Assembly: GCF_900099605.1 (NCBI RefSeq) | Contig: NZ_FNDK01000006.1 | Location: 62,001-126,000 of the forward strand | Source: Alteribacillus persepolensis | GTDB lineage: Bacteria > Bacillota > Bacilli > Bacillales > Marinococcaceae | DNA length: 64,000 bases | Reading direction: 5' to 3' | In this document: piece by piece, positions 9,012-17,714 of the stretch | Layout of the letters: each line of letters begins with the position of its first letter | Position numbering within the stretch: position 1 is the first letter of the stretch | Translations under genes and position numbers: made by a program | Notes under the pieces: model-generated | Databases searched by the model: none | The model's input: the letters and a program-made list of their open reading frames with translations, nothing else | Told to the model about the DNA's origin: nothing

Positions 9012-9436
9012 TGAACGTGAAACAAGCATTGGATAAATTAAAAAAAGAAGGGTTTAAATTCACTGGAAAACGAGAGCAGCTTCTCCGTCTTTTTGCAGAA
9101 GAGAAACGGTATTTATCGGCAAAAGAAGTACTAGCATCTATGCAGAAATTGTACCCCAACGTCAGCTTTGATACCGTGTATCGTAATTTGTCGTTATTTG
9201 AAGAAATGGATATCCTTGAAATGACAGAATTGGAAGGGGAAAAGCGCTTCCGGTTCTCGTGTTCGACGACGAAGCATCATCACCACTTAATATGTTTAGA
9301 CTGCGGAAAAACCAGGCAGATTGAAACATGTCCGATGGAGTGGCTGGAAGAAAGAATGGAAAGTGATTTTGAAGTAACTGGTCATAAGTTTGAAATTTAT
9401 GGACATTGTTATGATTGTCAGATGCTTTCTGTATAA
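9011..9436 (+). CDS. zur: Fur-family zinc uptake regulator Zur
   Basis: A dimeric metal-dependent repressor of the Fur superfamily, assigned to Zur by its place at the end of the zinc operon. The N-terminal winged helix contains FTGKREQLLRLF and SFDTVYRNLSLFEEM. The C-terminal domain has TKHHHHLICLDCG, the H-rich metal site, and two CxxC pairs (CLDCG and CYDCQ) that would hold the structural zinc. Length 141 residues is usual. Start ATG 9011 overlaps the permease stop and follows AGGAGG at 8997–9002. B. subtilis also has zur just upstream of ispG. Confidence 0.92.
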   Translation: MNVKQALDKLKKEGFKFTGKREQLLRLFAEEKRYLSAKEVLASMQKLYPNVSFDTVYRNLSLFEEMDILEMTELEGEKRFRFSCSTTKHHHHLICLDCGKTRQIETCPMEWLEERMESDFEVTGHKFEIYGHCYDCQMLSV

Positions 9437-9536
9437 GTTGTTTTAAATTGGCAGTTTGAAAAGTCCCTCTCGAGAGATAATAAGAATGCTCTTCTTTCTA
9501 ATCGTTAGTAAAAAGAGCAGGGAGGGGGCAGCAACG

Positions 9537-9956
9537 ATGGATGAAGATAAGCAGCGTAATGATTTGCAGGATGAAGCGAACTTGCTTGCCAACGAAGAAG
9601 AATATCCAGTAGATAATGCTCAAGATAATGACTATAATATGGAAACAGCTTCAGAAGTTGCTTCGCCCGGTATCGGCAGCCGGGATAATATGTCAGAGCC
9701 GCAAAGAGAAGAAGAAGAGCAAGAGGCTACAATGGAGGCCAATGTTGATGATGAGTCAATGGGGAAAGGGCTTGGTATTACAGCTCTCATTCTAAGCATT
9801 TGTTCCTTATTCTTCTTACCTGTTATTACTGGTGGTGCGGGAATTGTACTGGGTATATTTGCCGCGCGTAAAGGAGCTAATGCCTTAGGTTATTGGTCCA
9901 TTGGTTTAGGGGCATTCTCGATTGCAATGACTGTATTTTTTGCACCGTTCTTTTAG
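9537..9956 (+). CDS. Small membrane protein with acidic N-terminus, YqfX-like
   Basis: A 139-residue protein in two parts. Residues 1–75 are very acidic and Glu/Asp/Asn-rich, without recognisable structure. The remainder has two hydrophobic segments (ITALILSICSLFFLPVITGG and LGYWSIGLGAFSIAMTVFF) separated by a basic turn (FAARKGANALG), the pattern of DUF4190-type small membrane proteins. Position between zur and ispG matches B. subtilis yqfX. Start ATG 9537 follows GGGAGGGGG; a longer frame from 9456 lacks a site. Role unknown. Confidence 0.72.
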   Translation: MDEDKQRNDLQDEANLLANEEEYPVDNAQDNDYNMETASEVASPGIGSRDNMSEPQREEEEQEATMEANVDDESMGKGLGITALILSICSLFFLPVITGGAGIVLGIFAARKGANALGYWSIGLGAFSIAMTVFFAPFF

Positions 9957-9981
9957 CCGCTTAAGTAATCCTTTTATAAAC

Positions 9982-10028
9982 AAAAAAGAGCTGTCTTCAA
10001 CAATTCTGTTGAAAGACAGCTCTTTTTT
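9982..10028. terminator. Bidirectional terminator between yqfX-like gene and ispG
   Basis: A long A-rich/T-rich stem around AAAAGAGCTGTCTT…AAGACAGCTCTTTT with one bulge lies between the convergent genes. Confidence 0.85.
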
Positions 10029-10029
10029 C

Positions 10030-11127
10030 TTATGTGGTAGTTGTTTCTTTTTTATAATGTTCTTCGGCGATTTTATCTACTTCTTTTTTTAATTCCTCTA
10101 CCATCGTTTCTTCTGGTACTTTGCGAATAATTTCTCCGTGCCTAAACAGCAGCCCTTCTCCTTTAGCACCAGCGATACCGATGTCTGCTTCCCGGGCTTC
10201 ACCTGGTCCATTGACCGCACAGCCCAAGACAGCTACTTTAATTGGAGCTTGAATGGAGGAAATATATTCTTCTACTTCATTTGCAATGCTGATAAGGTCA
10301 ATTTCAATTCGGCCGCATGTTGGGCAAGAAATTAACGTTGCAGCATTTGATGCAAGTCCGAAGGTTTTTAACAATTCTCTGCCGACTTTTACTTCTTCAA
10401 CCGGGTCGGCACTAAGAGAAATGCGGAGGGTGCTTCCAATACCTTTGCTTAAAATAGCACCAAGCCCGGCGGCACTTTTTACGGTTCCGGCAAACTGAGT
10501 ACCTGACTCTGTAATACCTAAGTGAAGCGGATAAGAAAACGCTTGTGCAGCCTTTTCGTATGCTTCAATAGCAAGGTTTACATCAGATGCTTTCATGGAA
10601 ACGATAATATCATAAAAATCCAAGTCTTCCAGGATTTTTATATGGTGCAATGCACTTTCTACCATTCCATCCGCAGTGGGATAGCCATACTTTTCTAGAA
10701 TGCGTCTTTCAAGAGAGCCTGCATTCACGCCGATGCGAATAGGGATACGTTTTTCTTTTGCTGCTTTTACCACAGCTTCTACTTTTTCTCGTTTTCCGAT
10801 ATTACCCGGATTAATCCGGATTTTATCAGCACCGCCTTCAATTGCTTTTAAGGCAAGACGGTAATCGAAATGTATATCCACAACGAGCGGGATATTAATT
10901 TGTTTTTTTATGGCAGGAATTGCTTCAGCAGCCTGCATATCAGGACAAGCCACACGTACAATTTGACAACCTGCTTCTTCTAAGCGTTTTATTTCACTTA
11001 CGGTTGCTTCTACATCATGAGTTTTGGTGGTGGTCATACTTTGCACAACTACTTCGTCATTGCCGCCGATAACCAGATTTCCTACTTTTACAGGTCTGGT
11101 TTCTGTGCGGTGAGTGATACGGCTCAT
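10030..11127 (-). CDS. ispG: 4-hydroxy-3-methylbut-2-enyl diphosphate synthase (IspG/GcpE)
   Basis: Penultimate enzyme of the MEP isoprenoid pathway: reduces MEcPP to HMBPP using a [4Fe-4S] cluster. The TIM-barrel half carries [16 protein letters not shown] and [13 protein letters not shown]. The C-terminal half has the cluster ligands in [12 protein letters not shown] and [18 protein letters not shown]. The 365-residue length is that of the short bacterial form. The gene is monocistronic, between a bidirectional terminator and its own start. Position next to yqfX/yqfZ-like genes matches B. subtilis. Confidence 0.97.
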   Translation of the reverse strand: MSRITHRTETRPVKVGNLVIGGNDEVVVQSMTTTKTHDVEATVSEIKRLEEAGCQIVRVACPDMQAAEAIPAIKKQINIPLVVDIHFDYRLALKAIEGGADKIRINPGNIGKREKVEAVVKAAKEKRIPIRIGVNAGSLERRILEKYGYPTADGMVESALHHIKILEDLDFYDIIVSMKASDVNLAIEAYEKAAQAFSYPLHLGITESGTQFAGTVKSAAGLGAILSKGIGSTLRISLSADPVEEVKVGRELLKTFGLASNAATLISCPTCGRIEIDLISIANEVEEYISSIQAPIKVAVLGCAVNGPGEAREADIGIAGAKGEGLLFRHGEIIRKVPEETMVEELKKEVDKIAEEHYKKETTTT

Positions 11128-11246
11128 GAATCCATTCGCCCCTTTATGGTCATAGTGTAATCATTCATTTGTACGATTTGGAAAAGTTCACGTCTCATTG
11201 TATCAGCGTTTTATTTCATTTGGCAAGCAAAGGCTTCGAGATGCCA

Positions 11247-11603
11247 TTAGGGAGTGTTGTAAACTGGAAAGTAATAGGATTCATCAACTTGGATATCCTC
11301 TGGCGCAATGCCGTTGTTTAATTGTTGAAAATCTGTACTAATGTCAGCGATGGATGCTGGCACCGGTCCATCGTGAAGTTGTTCAACGATGGAAAGGACA
11401 GTTTGTCCAGGCTCAACAATTACTTCAGTTTTTTCCTTTCCTTCTAGAGCATTAGAGGCAGGGGCGGAGGTCTCTGTGGGCACTTCTATGTTTGATGATG
11501 AGTCATTATTCACAGACGATGGCGTAAGTGTGCCTTCTGTCATATCGTAATAAAGTGATGCACAGATAAGGAGAAATAATAAAAACAACAGCAATTTTTT
11601 CAT
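11247..11603 (-). CDS. Membrane-anchored protein with LysM-like C-terminus (YqfZ-like)
   Basis: A 118-residue protein with one N-terminal membrane segment (MKKLLLFLLFLLICASLYYD), a Ser/Thr/Asn-rich linker (~residues 30–60), then VIVEPGQTVLSIVEQL, which resembles the start of a LysM peptidoglycan-binding repeat. Its place just beyond ispG corresponds to B. subtilis yqfZ. The start is ATG 11603, following GGAGG at 11614–11618; an upstream in-frame ATG has no site. A cell-envelope role is likely but unproven. Confidence 0.68.
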   Translation of the reverse strand: MKKLLLFLLFLLICASLYYDMTEGTLTPSSVNNDSSSNIEVPTETSAPASNALEGKEKTEVIVEPGQTVLSIVEQLHDGPVPASIADISTDFQQLNNGIAPEDIQVDESYYFPVYNTP

Positions 11604-11709
11604 TTTTTGACATCCTCCGGACATGTTTCAAGGTATAATATATGTGTATGAATAAAAAAAACAGTTATGCATATGGATTGGACAAGCAGTAAAGGAGAGT
11701 TGATCATAC

Positions 11710-12600
11710 ATGATTCAAAACAAATTTATCGCGGCATTACTTTTAGCGTTTATTATCACTGTTCTTCCTCAAGCAGCAATGGCCGATACGTCCAGCGGTG
11801 ATGTAACAGTCACACTAGGAGAAGACTTAACAGAAGCGCAAAAAAACAATGTGTTAGAAGAGATGAACGCAGGGGACAGTGCGGAAATTATTACGGTGAC
11901 CAATGAAGAAGAGCACAATTACTTAGGGGAGTATATGAGTGCATCGGATATCGGAGAACGAGCCATTTCTTCTTCTAAGATAACAGCTGGACAAGAAGGG
12001 GACGGCATTCATGTGGAAACTAACAACATTACAAAAATAACAGAAGCTATTTACGCAAACACATTAATAACAGCAGGGGTGGGAGATGCGGAAGTCTATA
12101 TTACTGCACCATTTGATGTATCCGGAACAGCTGCTCTAACAGGTATTATTAAAGCATATGAAATACAAAACGACATCGATATTCCAGAAGAACAAAAAAA
12201 GGTAGCAAATGAAGAAATGGTGAAGACATCAGAGTTAGGCGAGCGTATCGGGATGGAAGAAGCAGCCGAACTAATGACGAGAGTCAAAGAAGAAATCAGC
12301 GAGACATCCGTAGAGTCAGAAGAAGATTTGCGCGAGCTGGTGCAGCGAATTGCAAATGAGATGGGGATTGAATTGACAGAGGAAGAATTAAACGGCATTG
12401 TTTCTTTATTTGATCGCATGAAGGACTTGAATATTAATTGGGATCAAGTACAAAACCAAATTACGCAAATACGGGACAATCTCGATGAGTTTTTAAATCG
12501 GGAAGATACGCAATCGTTTATTGACAGTTTTCTGGATTTTTTAAACAGCCTGATTGAAGCTGTAAAAGGATGGTTTGGCGAAGAGACCGAATCAGCTTAA
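11710..12600 (+). CDS. Secreted DUF1002 protein (YpuA-like)
   Basis: A 296-residue exported protein with a clear signal peptide (FIAALLLAFIITVLPQAAMA, cleavage after AMA). The body matches the DUF1002 family as seen in YpuA: VTVTLGEDLTEAQKNNVLEEM, EEHNYLGEYMSASDIGERAISSS, GDAEVYITAPFDVSGTAALTGIIKAYE. The last ~100 residues are acidic and helical. The biochemical role of the family is unknown; a cell-envelope location is inferred from the signal. Start ATG 11710 lies a short distance after AAAGGAG. Confidence 0.82.
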   Translation: MIQNKFIAALLLAFIITVLPQAAMADTSSGDVTVTLGEDLTEAQKNNVLEEMNAGDSAEIITVTNEEEHNYLGEYMSASDIGERAISSSKITAGQEGDGIHVETNNITKITEAIYANTLITAGVGDAEVYITAPFDVSGTAALTGIIKAYEIQNDIDIPEEQKKVANEEMVKTSELGERIGMEEAAELMTRVKEEISETSVESEEDLRELVQRIANEMGIELTEEELNGIVSLFDRMKDLNINWDQVQNQITQIRDNLDEFLNREDTQSFIDSFLDFLNSLIEAVKGWFGEETESA

Positions 12601-12685
12601 ATCAGTTAACAAGAAACAGAATGAAATTTGCAGCAGGCTGCTTAACAGCCGAACTAATGTTAGCCAAATTAGTTCGGTTTGTTCA

Positions 12686-12911
12686 AAGGCAAGAAAATAT
12701 AAAAACCGGTGCTTCTCGCGTTTAGCACAAGAGTCCAGCCGCTCAGGCGCACATGGCGCGAGCCGGTTCAGCGTTGCTGCAGGACGTGTACGTTTTCAGC
12801 AGAACTTCCTTATAGAAGCACCGTACAGAACAGAAATTCCTTCCCCGTAGCCGAACGTCCTCTGCTTTGCAGAACCTGCCGCGGCTTTTCGAGGCGTTTG
12901 CGCTTTTCTTA
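12686..12911 (+). repeat. Dispersed repeat A, copy 1 (A1, diverged)
   Basis: The A-type 5' motif (GCAAGAAAATATAAAAA) and the outer stem (about AGCACAAGAGTCC with the 3' GGCGTTTGCGCTTTTC) are recognisable, with a longer and diverged centre that includes an AGGACGTGTaCGTT string like the znuC-leader hairpin. It is followed immediately by repeat B1. Together they fill the gap between the DUF1002 gene and the NfeD gene; open frames across it are not coding. Confidence 0.55.
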
Positions 12912-13126
12912 GAAAGCGGGAAAGTATATGTTTTGATTGTTATTTTAAGGATTTTTCGCCCATATGCTATCCGGAAGCAGGTGCGGAAGGCGGGCGGATC
13001 CAGCGGGAATAGCATGAGGCTGTGCCTGCGGAAAGCGTCCCGCCTGCAGCAGATGTGTTCAAAAGCAGCAACGTCTACAGTGACGAGGACGGTAGTTGGG
13101 TAGGTTTCTCAACTACCGTTTTTCTT
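12912..13126 (+). repeat. Dispersed repeat B, copy 1 (B1)
   Basis: A ~215-nt element starting GGGAAAGTATATG and ending in a terminator-like hairpin GGTAGTTG…CAACTACC (13091–13117) plus GTTTTT. Internal arms GGCGGG (12989–12994) and CCCGCC (13039–13044) pair. It aligns along its length with B3 at 24256 and over the 3' half with B2 at 17926, with compensatory changes in both stems. Confidence 0.75.
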
Positions 13127-13296
13127 ATATGGTTCTTATATTTTTATCCTCATTGTTTTGTTTACATAATAATTATATGGTGAATATAGAAATTATACAG
13201 TGAAATATTCATGGGAAAGCGATAAAATGGATATGAAACGGGAAAAGAAATAGGACGTATATAGATAAAGATGCTCAAAAAAAGGAGCTTGATGAT

Positions 13297-13959
13297 ATGG
13301 AACTTTTGCAGCACGCCAGTATTGGTTTTTTTATTGTATTCTTTGGAACTGTTTTTTTAACAGGAGAGCTGCTCGTAAAGGCAAAAGGATTGTTTGCGGT
13401 TTTAGGCATAGCGTTTATGAGTTTATATTTTTCCTATCATATCGATTCCTCTGCAGGTTTGTGGATTCTCATATTATATGGAGTCGGCTTATCGCTGATT
13501 ATCGTAGACGGAAAAGTGATTAGCGACGGAACAATTGCCTTGCTGGGTGCATTGTTAATGGGATTAGGGCTTGCTGTGCCAACTCCTTCCATTACGTATG
13601 CTATTCTTGTTGTATTCGGGTTTATTTTAGGCATGTTTGCTGCTGGATTGTTTTTAAAGGTGTTCCCGCGCAGGAAGTTGTGGTCTAAAATAACACTTCG
13701 CGACCGGATGAGCGGAGATCTTGGGTATAATTCAATGAATGAAACGTATACAGAGTTAAAAGGCAGGGAAGGCAAGACTTTAACGCCGTTTCGACCTATT
13801 GGAACGATAATGATAGACGGTAATGAATATAGTGCAACTAGCGGAGGACAGTGGCTTGAAGCAGACGAAGAGGTAGTTGTAACTGATGTAGACGGTACGC
13901 GGATACTAGTCAAAAGAAAAGAGCAAGTAAAAGAAAAGGAAGAGGAGCTGGATACGTAA
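13297..13959 (+). CDS. NfeD-like membrane protein
   Basis: A 220-residue membrane protein of the short NfeD type. Residues ~1–125 hold four to five hydrophobic segments. The C-terminal ~70 residues contain GREGKTLTPFRPIGTIMIDGNEYSA-type sequence and EADEEVVVTDVDGTRILVKR, the OB-fold typical of NfeD. In other bacteria such proteins partner with flotillin or a ClpP-like membrane protease; neither is adjacent here, so the partner is unknown. The gene stands alone between repeat B1 and a terminator. Start ATG 13297 follows AAAAAGGAGC. Confidence 0.82.
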   Translation: MELLQHASIGFFIVFFGTVFLTGELLVKAKGLFAVLGIAFMSLYFSYHIDSSAGLWILILYGVGLSLIIVDGKVISDGTIALLGALLMGLGLAVPTPSITYAILVVFGFILGMFAAGLFLKVFPRRKLWSKITLRDRMSGDLGYNSMNETYTELKGREGKTLTPFRPIGTIMIDGNEYSATSGGQWLEADEEVVVTDVDGTRILVKRKEQVKEKEEELDT

Positions 13960-13976
13960 TATCAGCTCCTTTTTTA
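13943..13976 (+). terminator. Terminator of the NfeD-like gene
   Basis: AGGAGCTG (13943–13950) pairs with CAGCTCCT (13963–13970), followed by a T run; the stem overlaps the stop codon. Confidence 0.8.
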
Positions 13977-14491
13977 TGGTTCTTAGTGTGAAATGTAAAA
14001 ATTGGAGATATTGGCAGGAGAAAAAATTTACAATTGGATAAGGCGGACTTCGTAATAAGTTTTACAAAGGCAAGCACACCGCAGGAACAGTAAACATTCA
14101 TCGACCGCGGTGTGGAAAAATAACAGATAAAATGTAACAGCATCTCGTTCAGAAGTCAGCACGTGTGTGTACGGTATAACCGCAGATAGTATTTATTATC
14201 CTATAATGTTTAACTTTTGCGGTATTTCAGTATGTTTGTAACAGGCAGGGGCTGCACCTTTAATAGTTGGTGCTTATGTGGTTTTGCTGATAGCAGAAAA
14301 AAAGTTGGAAACTATATAGAAGAAAAGTGCTGTGATGCTTCTATGTTAATTCATTTGTTTACATTAATTTTTCGTAAAAAATCTTAATAAAATCTTTACA
14401 AAAAATAAATAATTGCTCAATATAGTATCGGTACCATGTAGGAGGATTGTCGAAAAAAGGGGATAAAATATTATCGAAGGGATGAATCGGT
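13977..14491. other. Long intergenic stretch before the Na/Pi cotransporter
   Basis: No gene is supported. The only structures seen are an 8-bp inverted repeat CACACCGC…GCGGTGTG near 14076–14112 and an AT-rich tract (14340–14420) holding TTTACA-like hexamers that could be weak PhoP half-sites; spacing is irregular and I do not call a Pho box. Confidence 0.3.
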
Positions 14492-16114
14492 GTGGATCTA
14501 CAAACGATATTATTTACGTTTTTTGGAGGTCTCGGTGTTTTCTTATTTGGGATAAAATTTATGGGGGATGGCCTTCAGAAAATTGCCGGAGATAGACTTA
14601 GGGAAATTTTGGACAAGTATACAAGCAACCCATTAATGGGTGTTTTGGCTGGTATCATTGTTACAGTATTAATCCAGTCAAGCAGCGGTTCCACTGTATT
14701 AACAGTCGGTCTTGTTAATGCAGGTTTTATGACTTTGCAGCAAGCAATTGGCGTAATTATGGGGGCAAACATAGGAACAACTGTCACCGCTTTTATTATC
14801 GGTATTAAAATTGAGGATTACGCACTGCCAATTCTCTTTCTTGGAACTGTTCTCATCTTTTTCTTTAAAAATAAAAAAGTTAACAATTACGGCCAAGTTA
14901 TCTTCGGATTCGGTGCATTATTCTTTGGTCTTTCTTTAATGGGTGATGGTCTTGAGCCGTTAGAGGGCTTGCCAGCATTTCGTGATTTAACAGTCAGTAT
15001 GAGTGAAAATCCTTTACTTGGTGTTATTATCGGGGCATTGTTTACGGTATCGGTACAAAGTTCATCAGCCTCTATCGGCCTGCTCCAAGAACTCTATACC
15101 CAAGGGTCATTAGCGTTAGATGCAGCGCTTCCTGTATTGTTTGGTGATAATATCGGGACAACCATTACTGCTGTTTTAGCCGCACTTGGAGCGTCACTGG
15201 CAGCAAAACGTGCAGCGTTGACACACGTTATCTTTAACTTAATTGGTGCAACCATTATTATTATTTTACTAGTGCCTTACACAGCATTTATTGAGAACTT
15301 GCAAGGATGGCTGAACTTAAATAAACCAATGACAATTGCGTTTGCTCACGGTATCTTTAACGCATCAAACACATTGATTCAGCTGCCGTTTGTCGGGCTG
15401 TTAGCAATATTAGTGACAAAGCTCATACCAGGTGATGAAAACGAAATTGAATATCGGGCTAAGCATCTTGATACGTCATTCATTGACCGTTCGCCTTCGA
15501 TTGCATTAGGACAAGCAAAGACGGAAACATTAAGAATGGCTTGGTTTGCTGAAAAAGGATTAATGGAAGCTAGAGATTACTTGAAAACCAATCAAAAAAA
15601 GCATGCAGAATTAACCGTGCAGTATGAAGAAGCGATCAATAATTTAGATAGAAAAATTACAGATTATCTTGTCTTGATTTCTGAACGTTCATTGTCAGAT
15701 GAAAATTCAAGAATGCACTCGCTGTTAATGGATACTGTCCGTGACTTAGAGCGTGTTGGAGATCATATGGAAAATCTTGTTGAGTTAGTCGATTACCAGT
15801 TAACGAACAAAGTGACTCTTTCTGATGAAGCATATGCCGATTTAGAAGAGATGTTTGACTTAACGGTCAAGACGTTGAAAAATGCAATCAGCGCGCTCGA
15901 AAATGATGATTTAGAAGAAGCAAAAGCAGTAGCTAAACAAGAACAAGAAATTAATAAGATGGAAAGAAAACTTCGCAAAAAGCACATTCTCCGCTTAAAT
16001 CAAGGGAAATGTTCCGGATCTGCTGGGATTATATTTGTAGACATTGTCAGCAACCTTGAAAGAGTGGGCGACCATTCTGTTAACATCGCAGAAGTCGTAT
16101 TAGAAGAAGAATAG
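14492..16114 (+). CDS. Na+/phosphate cotransporter family protein with PhoU-like tail
   Basis: A 540-residue membrane symporter expected to import phosphate with sodium. The N-terminal ~310 residues contain the two inverted Na/Pi repeats with their QSSS motifs: VLIQSSSGSTVLTVG and VSVQSSSASIGLLQE. Each is followed by a G-A-N/D-N-I-G-T-T loop (GANIGTTVTAF, GDNIGTTITAV). The cytoplasmic C-terminal ~200 residues are a helical PhoU domain (DTVRDLERVGDHMENL and VSNLERVGDHSVNIAE). It may compensate for the pstSCAB operon, which in B. subtilis follows pbpA but is absent there in this window. Start GTG 14492 (MDLQTILF). Confidence 0.93.
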   Translation: MDLQTILFTFFGGLGVFLFGIKFMGDGLQKIAGDRLREILDKYTSNPLMGVLAGIIVTVLIQSSSGSTVLTVGLVNAGFMTLQQAIGVIMGANIGTTVTAFIIGIKIEDYALPILFLGTVLIFFFKNKKVNNYGQVIFGFGALFFGLSLMGDGLEPLEGLPAFRDLTVSMSENPLLGVIIGALFTVSVQSSSASIGLLQELYTQGSLALDAALPVLFGDNIGTTITAVLAALGASLAAKRAALTHVIFNLIGATIIIILLVPYTAFIENLQGWLNLNKPMTIAFAHGIFNASNTLIQLPFVGLLAILVTKLIPGDENEIEYRAKHLDTSFIDRSPSIALGQAKTETLRMAWFAEKGLMEARDYLKTNQKKHAELTVQYEEAINNLDRKITDYLVLISERSLSDENSRMHSLLMDTVRDLERVGDHMENLVELVDYQLTNKVTLSDEAYADLEEMFDLTVKTLKNAISALENDDLEEAKAVAKQEQEINKMERKLRKKHILRLNQGKCSGSAGIIFVDIVSNLERVGDHSVNIAEVVLEEE

Positions 16115-16122
16115 TGTATAAT

Positions 16123-16160
16123 GAAAGAAGGGGTTCTTACAAAGAACGCCTTCTTTCTTT
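16123..16160 (+). terminator. Terminator of the Na/Pi cotransporter gene
   Basis: GAAAGAAGGGGTTCTT pairs with AAGAACGCCTTCTTTC with one mismatch and a short loop. Confidence 0.8.
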
Positions 16161-16428
16161 GCATAGACAGGAAAATACAGCTTGTTGGCCTGGATAAGCC
16201 ATTGATGTTATTAATATGCTGAGCAGATCCATATACATGCAGTGAGGGTATTCACATTTGGGGTTAGTACAGAGCTTACTTTCACAGGAGGCGTTGGTTT
16301 TTGTCCTTAGTACAGGATGTACGCGAACTTGGCAGGAGTATATTGCAGAAGTTCTTTCACCCCGGCTGAACTTCCTTCTTTCAGGATATCAGCCAAGTTT
16401 TCTTTATTGTTATGAGGAGGTTTTTCGT
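16161..16428. other. Gap upstream of the DUF456 gene
   Basis: An open frame extends from 16258 into the DUF456 gene but has no family resemblance before residue 58 and a better start downstream. A short hairpin GTACAGGATGTAC near 16310 resembles the loops of the znuC-leader element. Nothing else is supported. Confidence 0.3.
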
Positions 16429-16911
16429 ATGGACGTGCTTTTATACATTGTAGCAGCTGTGTGTTATATACTTGCTTTTATTGGTGTAATATATCCGATT
16501 ATTCCCGGTGGAATTTTTTACGGCGCTGCTATTATCATAATCGGTTTTGCCGAAGGGTTTAGCAGTTTTGGAATGCTTTTTTGGATAGTACAAGGCTTGA
16601 TTGCTTTATTTTTAATTGCGGTTGATTACGTGGCCAATTATTTTGGCATTCAAAAAAGCGGAGGAACGAAGGCGGCAGCTTGGGGAAGTTTGATTGGGAC
16701 AGTCATTGGTCCATTTATTATTCCGGGAGTGGGTATATTAATCGGAGCACTATTAGGTGCTGTGGTTGGGCAGATGATATCAGGGGAGACTTCCATACGA
16801 CGTCTGGGGAAAATTGGTATTGGTTCAGCAGCCGGTTTTTTAGCAAGTGTTGTTATAAAGGGAGGATTATTGGTTGCTAATTTGGTGTATGTCATTGCAA
16901 TTATTTTATAA
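16429..16911 (+). CDS. yqgC: DUF456 membrane protein YqgC
   Basis: A 160-residue, highly hydrophobic protein of the DUF456 family with four or more membrane segments and glycine-rich hairpins (AFIGVIYPIIPGGIFYGAAII, GTVIGPFIIPGVGILIGALLGAVVGQM). The second motif is the hallmark of the family. The function is unknown. B. subtilis yqgC lies directly upstream of sodA; here a tRNA cluster and a repeat separate them. Start ATG 16429, 8 nt after GAGGAGG (16414–16420). Confidence 0.85.
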   Translation: MDVLLYIVAAVCYILAFIGVIYPIIPGGIFYGAAIIIIGFAEGFSSFGMLFWIVQGLIALFLIAVDYVANYFGIQKSGGTKAAAWGSLIGTVIGPFIIPGVGILIGALLGAVVGQMISGETSIRRLGKIGIGSAAGFLASVVIKGGLLVANLVYVIAIIL

Positions 16912-16930
16912 TAAAAATAATTAGAAGGTG

Positions 16931-16962
16931 TTGACTAGTATATGGAAGCGTGATAGTATAAT
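16931..16962 (+). promoter_or_regulatory. Promoter of the tRNA cluster
   Basis: TTGACT at 16931 (5 of 6 to the –35 consensus) precedes an overlapping –10 zone with TAGTAT (17-nt spacer) and TATAAT (16957–16962, 20-nt spacer). It lies about 40 nt before the first tRNA. Confidence 0.5.
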
Positions 16963-17000
16963 CATTGTCGTTGAAAAACATTACATATTTCACCACACAT

Positions 17001-17075
17001 TCCACAGTAGCTCAGTGGTAGAGCTATCGGCTGTTAACCGATCGGTCGCAGGTTCGAATCCTGCCTGTGGAGCCA
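17001..17075 (+). tRNA. tRNA-Asn (GTT)
   Basis: Full cloverleaf: acceptor TCCACAG with CTGTGGA, D-arm AGCTCAGTGGTAGAGCT, anticodon loop CTGTTAA with GTT, T-loop GGTTCGAATCC, and encoded CCA. First of five clustered tRNAs. Confidence 0.97.
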
Positions 17076-17080
17076 TTTTA

Positions 17081-17160
17081 AGCGGCGGTGTAGCTCAGCT
17101 GGCTAGAGCGTACGGTTCATACCCGTGAGGTCGGGGGTTCGATTCCCTCCGCCGCTACCA
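17081..17160 (+). tRNA. tRNA-Met (CAT), elongator type
   Basis: Acceptor AGCGGCG pairs with CGCCGCT, anticodon loop TTCATAC, T-arm GGGGGTTCGATTCCCTC, encoded CCA. The anticodon stem (TACGG/CCGTG) lacks the three G–C pairs of an initiator, so this is read as elongator Met. Confidence 0.9.
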
Positions 17161-17191
17161 TTTTATTTTCTATGTGGAAAACAGTCTACAT

Positions 17192-17268
17192 GGCGGTTGT
17201 GGCGAAGTGGTTAACGCACCGGATTGTGGCTCCGGCATTCATGGGTTCGATTCCCATCAGCCGCCCCA
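17192..17268 (+). tRNA. tRNA-His (GTG)
   Basis: Anticodon loop ATTGTGG with GTG. A genome-encoded G at –1 (17192) faces the discriminator C, the tRNA-His identity pair; acceptor GCGGTTG pairs with CAGCCGC; CCA is encoded. Confidence 0.96.
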
Positions 17269-17303
17269 TGTATTGCATAAATAAGTGAATAAAAAATCAA
17301 TAC

Positions 17304-17380
17304 GGACCCTTAGCTCAGTTGGTCAGAGCTGACGGCTCATAACCGTCCGGTCGTAGGTTCGAGTCCTACAGGGTCCACCA
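17304..17380 (+). tRNA. tRNA-Ile2 (CAT, lysidine-modified)
   Basis: Acceptor GGACCCT/AGGGTCC, anticodon loop CTCATAA, anticodon stem GACGG/CCGTC, encoded CCA. The body resembles the minor tRNA-Ile whose CAT anticodon is converted to lysidine by TilS, rather than either tRNA-Met; this choice is by similarity and could be tested. Confidence 0.82.
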
Positions 17381-17428
17381 TTTTAAAAAGCATGAATACG
17401 TGCTTTTTTTGCTTTTTGTTGAATTGTT

Positions 17429-17523
17429 GGAGGAATACCCAAGTCCGGCTGAAGGGAGCGGTCTCGAAAACCGCCAGGAGTCTTTACGGGCTCGCGGGGG
17501 TTCGAATCCCTCTTCCTCCGCCA
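17429..17523 (+). tRNA. tRNA-Ser (CGA)
   Basis: A class II tRNA with long variable arm. Acceptor GGAGGAA/TTCCTCC, anticodon stem GCGGT/ACCGC with loop CTCGAAA giving anticodon CGA (reads UCG), discriminator G and encoded CCA. Confidence 0.95.
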
Positions 17524-17714
17524 TACATAACATCCCTATATAACAGTACATACAGTGATTTTTAGGCGATAAACAAAGGCGGGATATGACCCGGGAAGTG
17601 CTAAGCGGTTTTCGGTTGAAACCGAATAAGACCGTTGCGCATAAATGTTAGTCCGTTACGCGCTTTTCGGTAAATCGTTCGTATAAATTACCGCAAACTA
17701 TATACGAAGCTATC
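17524..17714. other. Gap after the tRNA cluster
   Basis: No gene is supported. The sequence has local self-complementarity (CGGTTTTCGGTTGAAACCG around 17607–17625) but no recognised RNA family. Confidence 0.25.

Noticed and set aside
12575-13103. Several open frames of 67–91 codons across the gap after the DUF1002 gene
   Set aside because: They lie inside repeats A1 and B1, have no ribosome binding sites, overlap each other on both strands and resemble no protein.
14340-14420. PhoP boxes before the Na/Pi cotransporter
   Set aside because: TTTACA-like hexamers occur but not as a regular direct repeat.
16258-16428. 57-codon N-terminal extension of YqgC
   Set aside because: No family similarity, and GAGGAGG sits right before ATG 16429.
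16928-17128. A 66-codon frame over the tRNA cluster, and 35668–35853 over tRNA-Gln
   Set aside because: The sequence is fully explained by tRNA cloverleafs.
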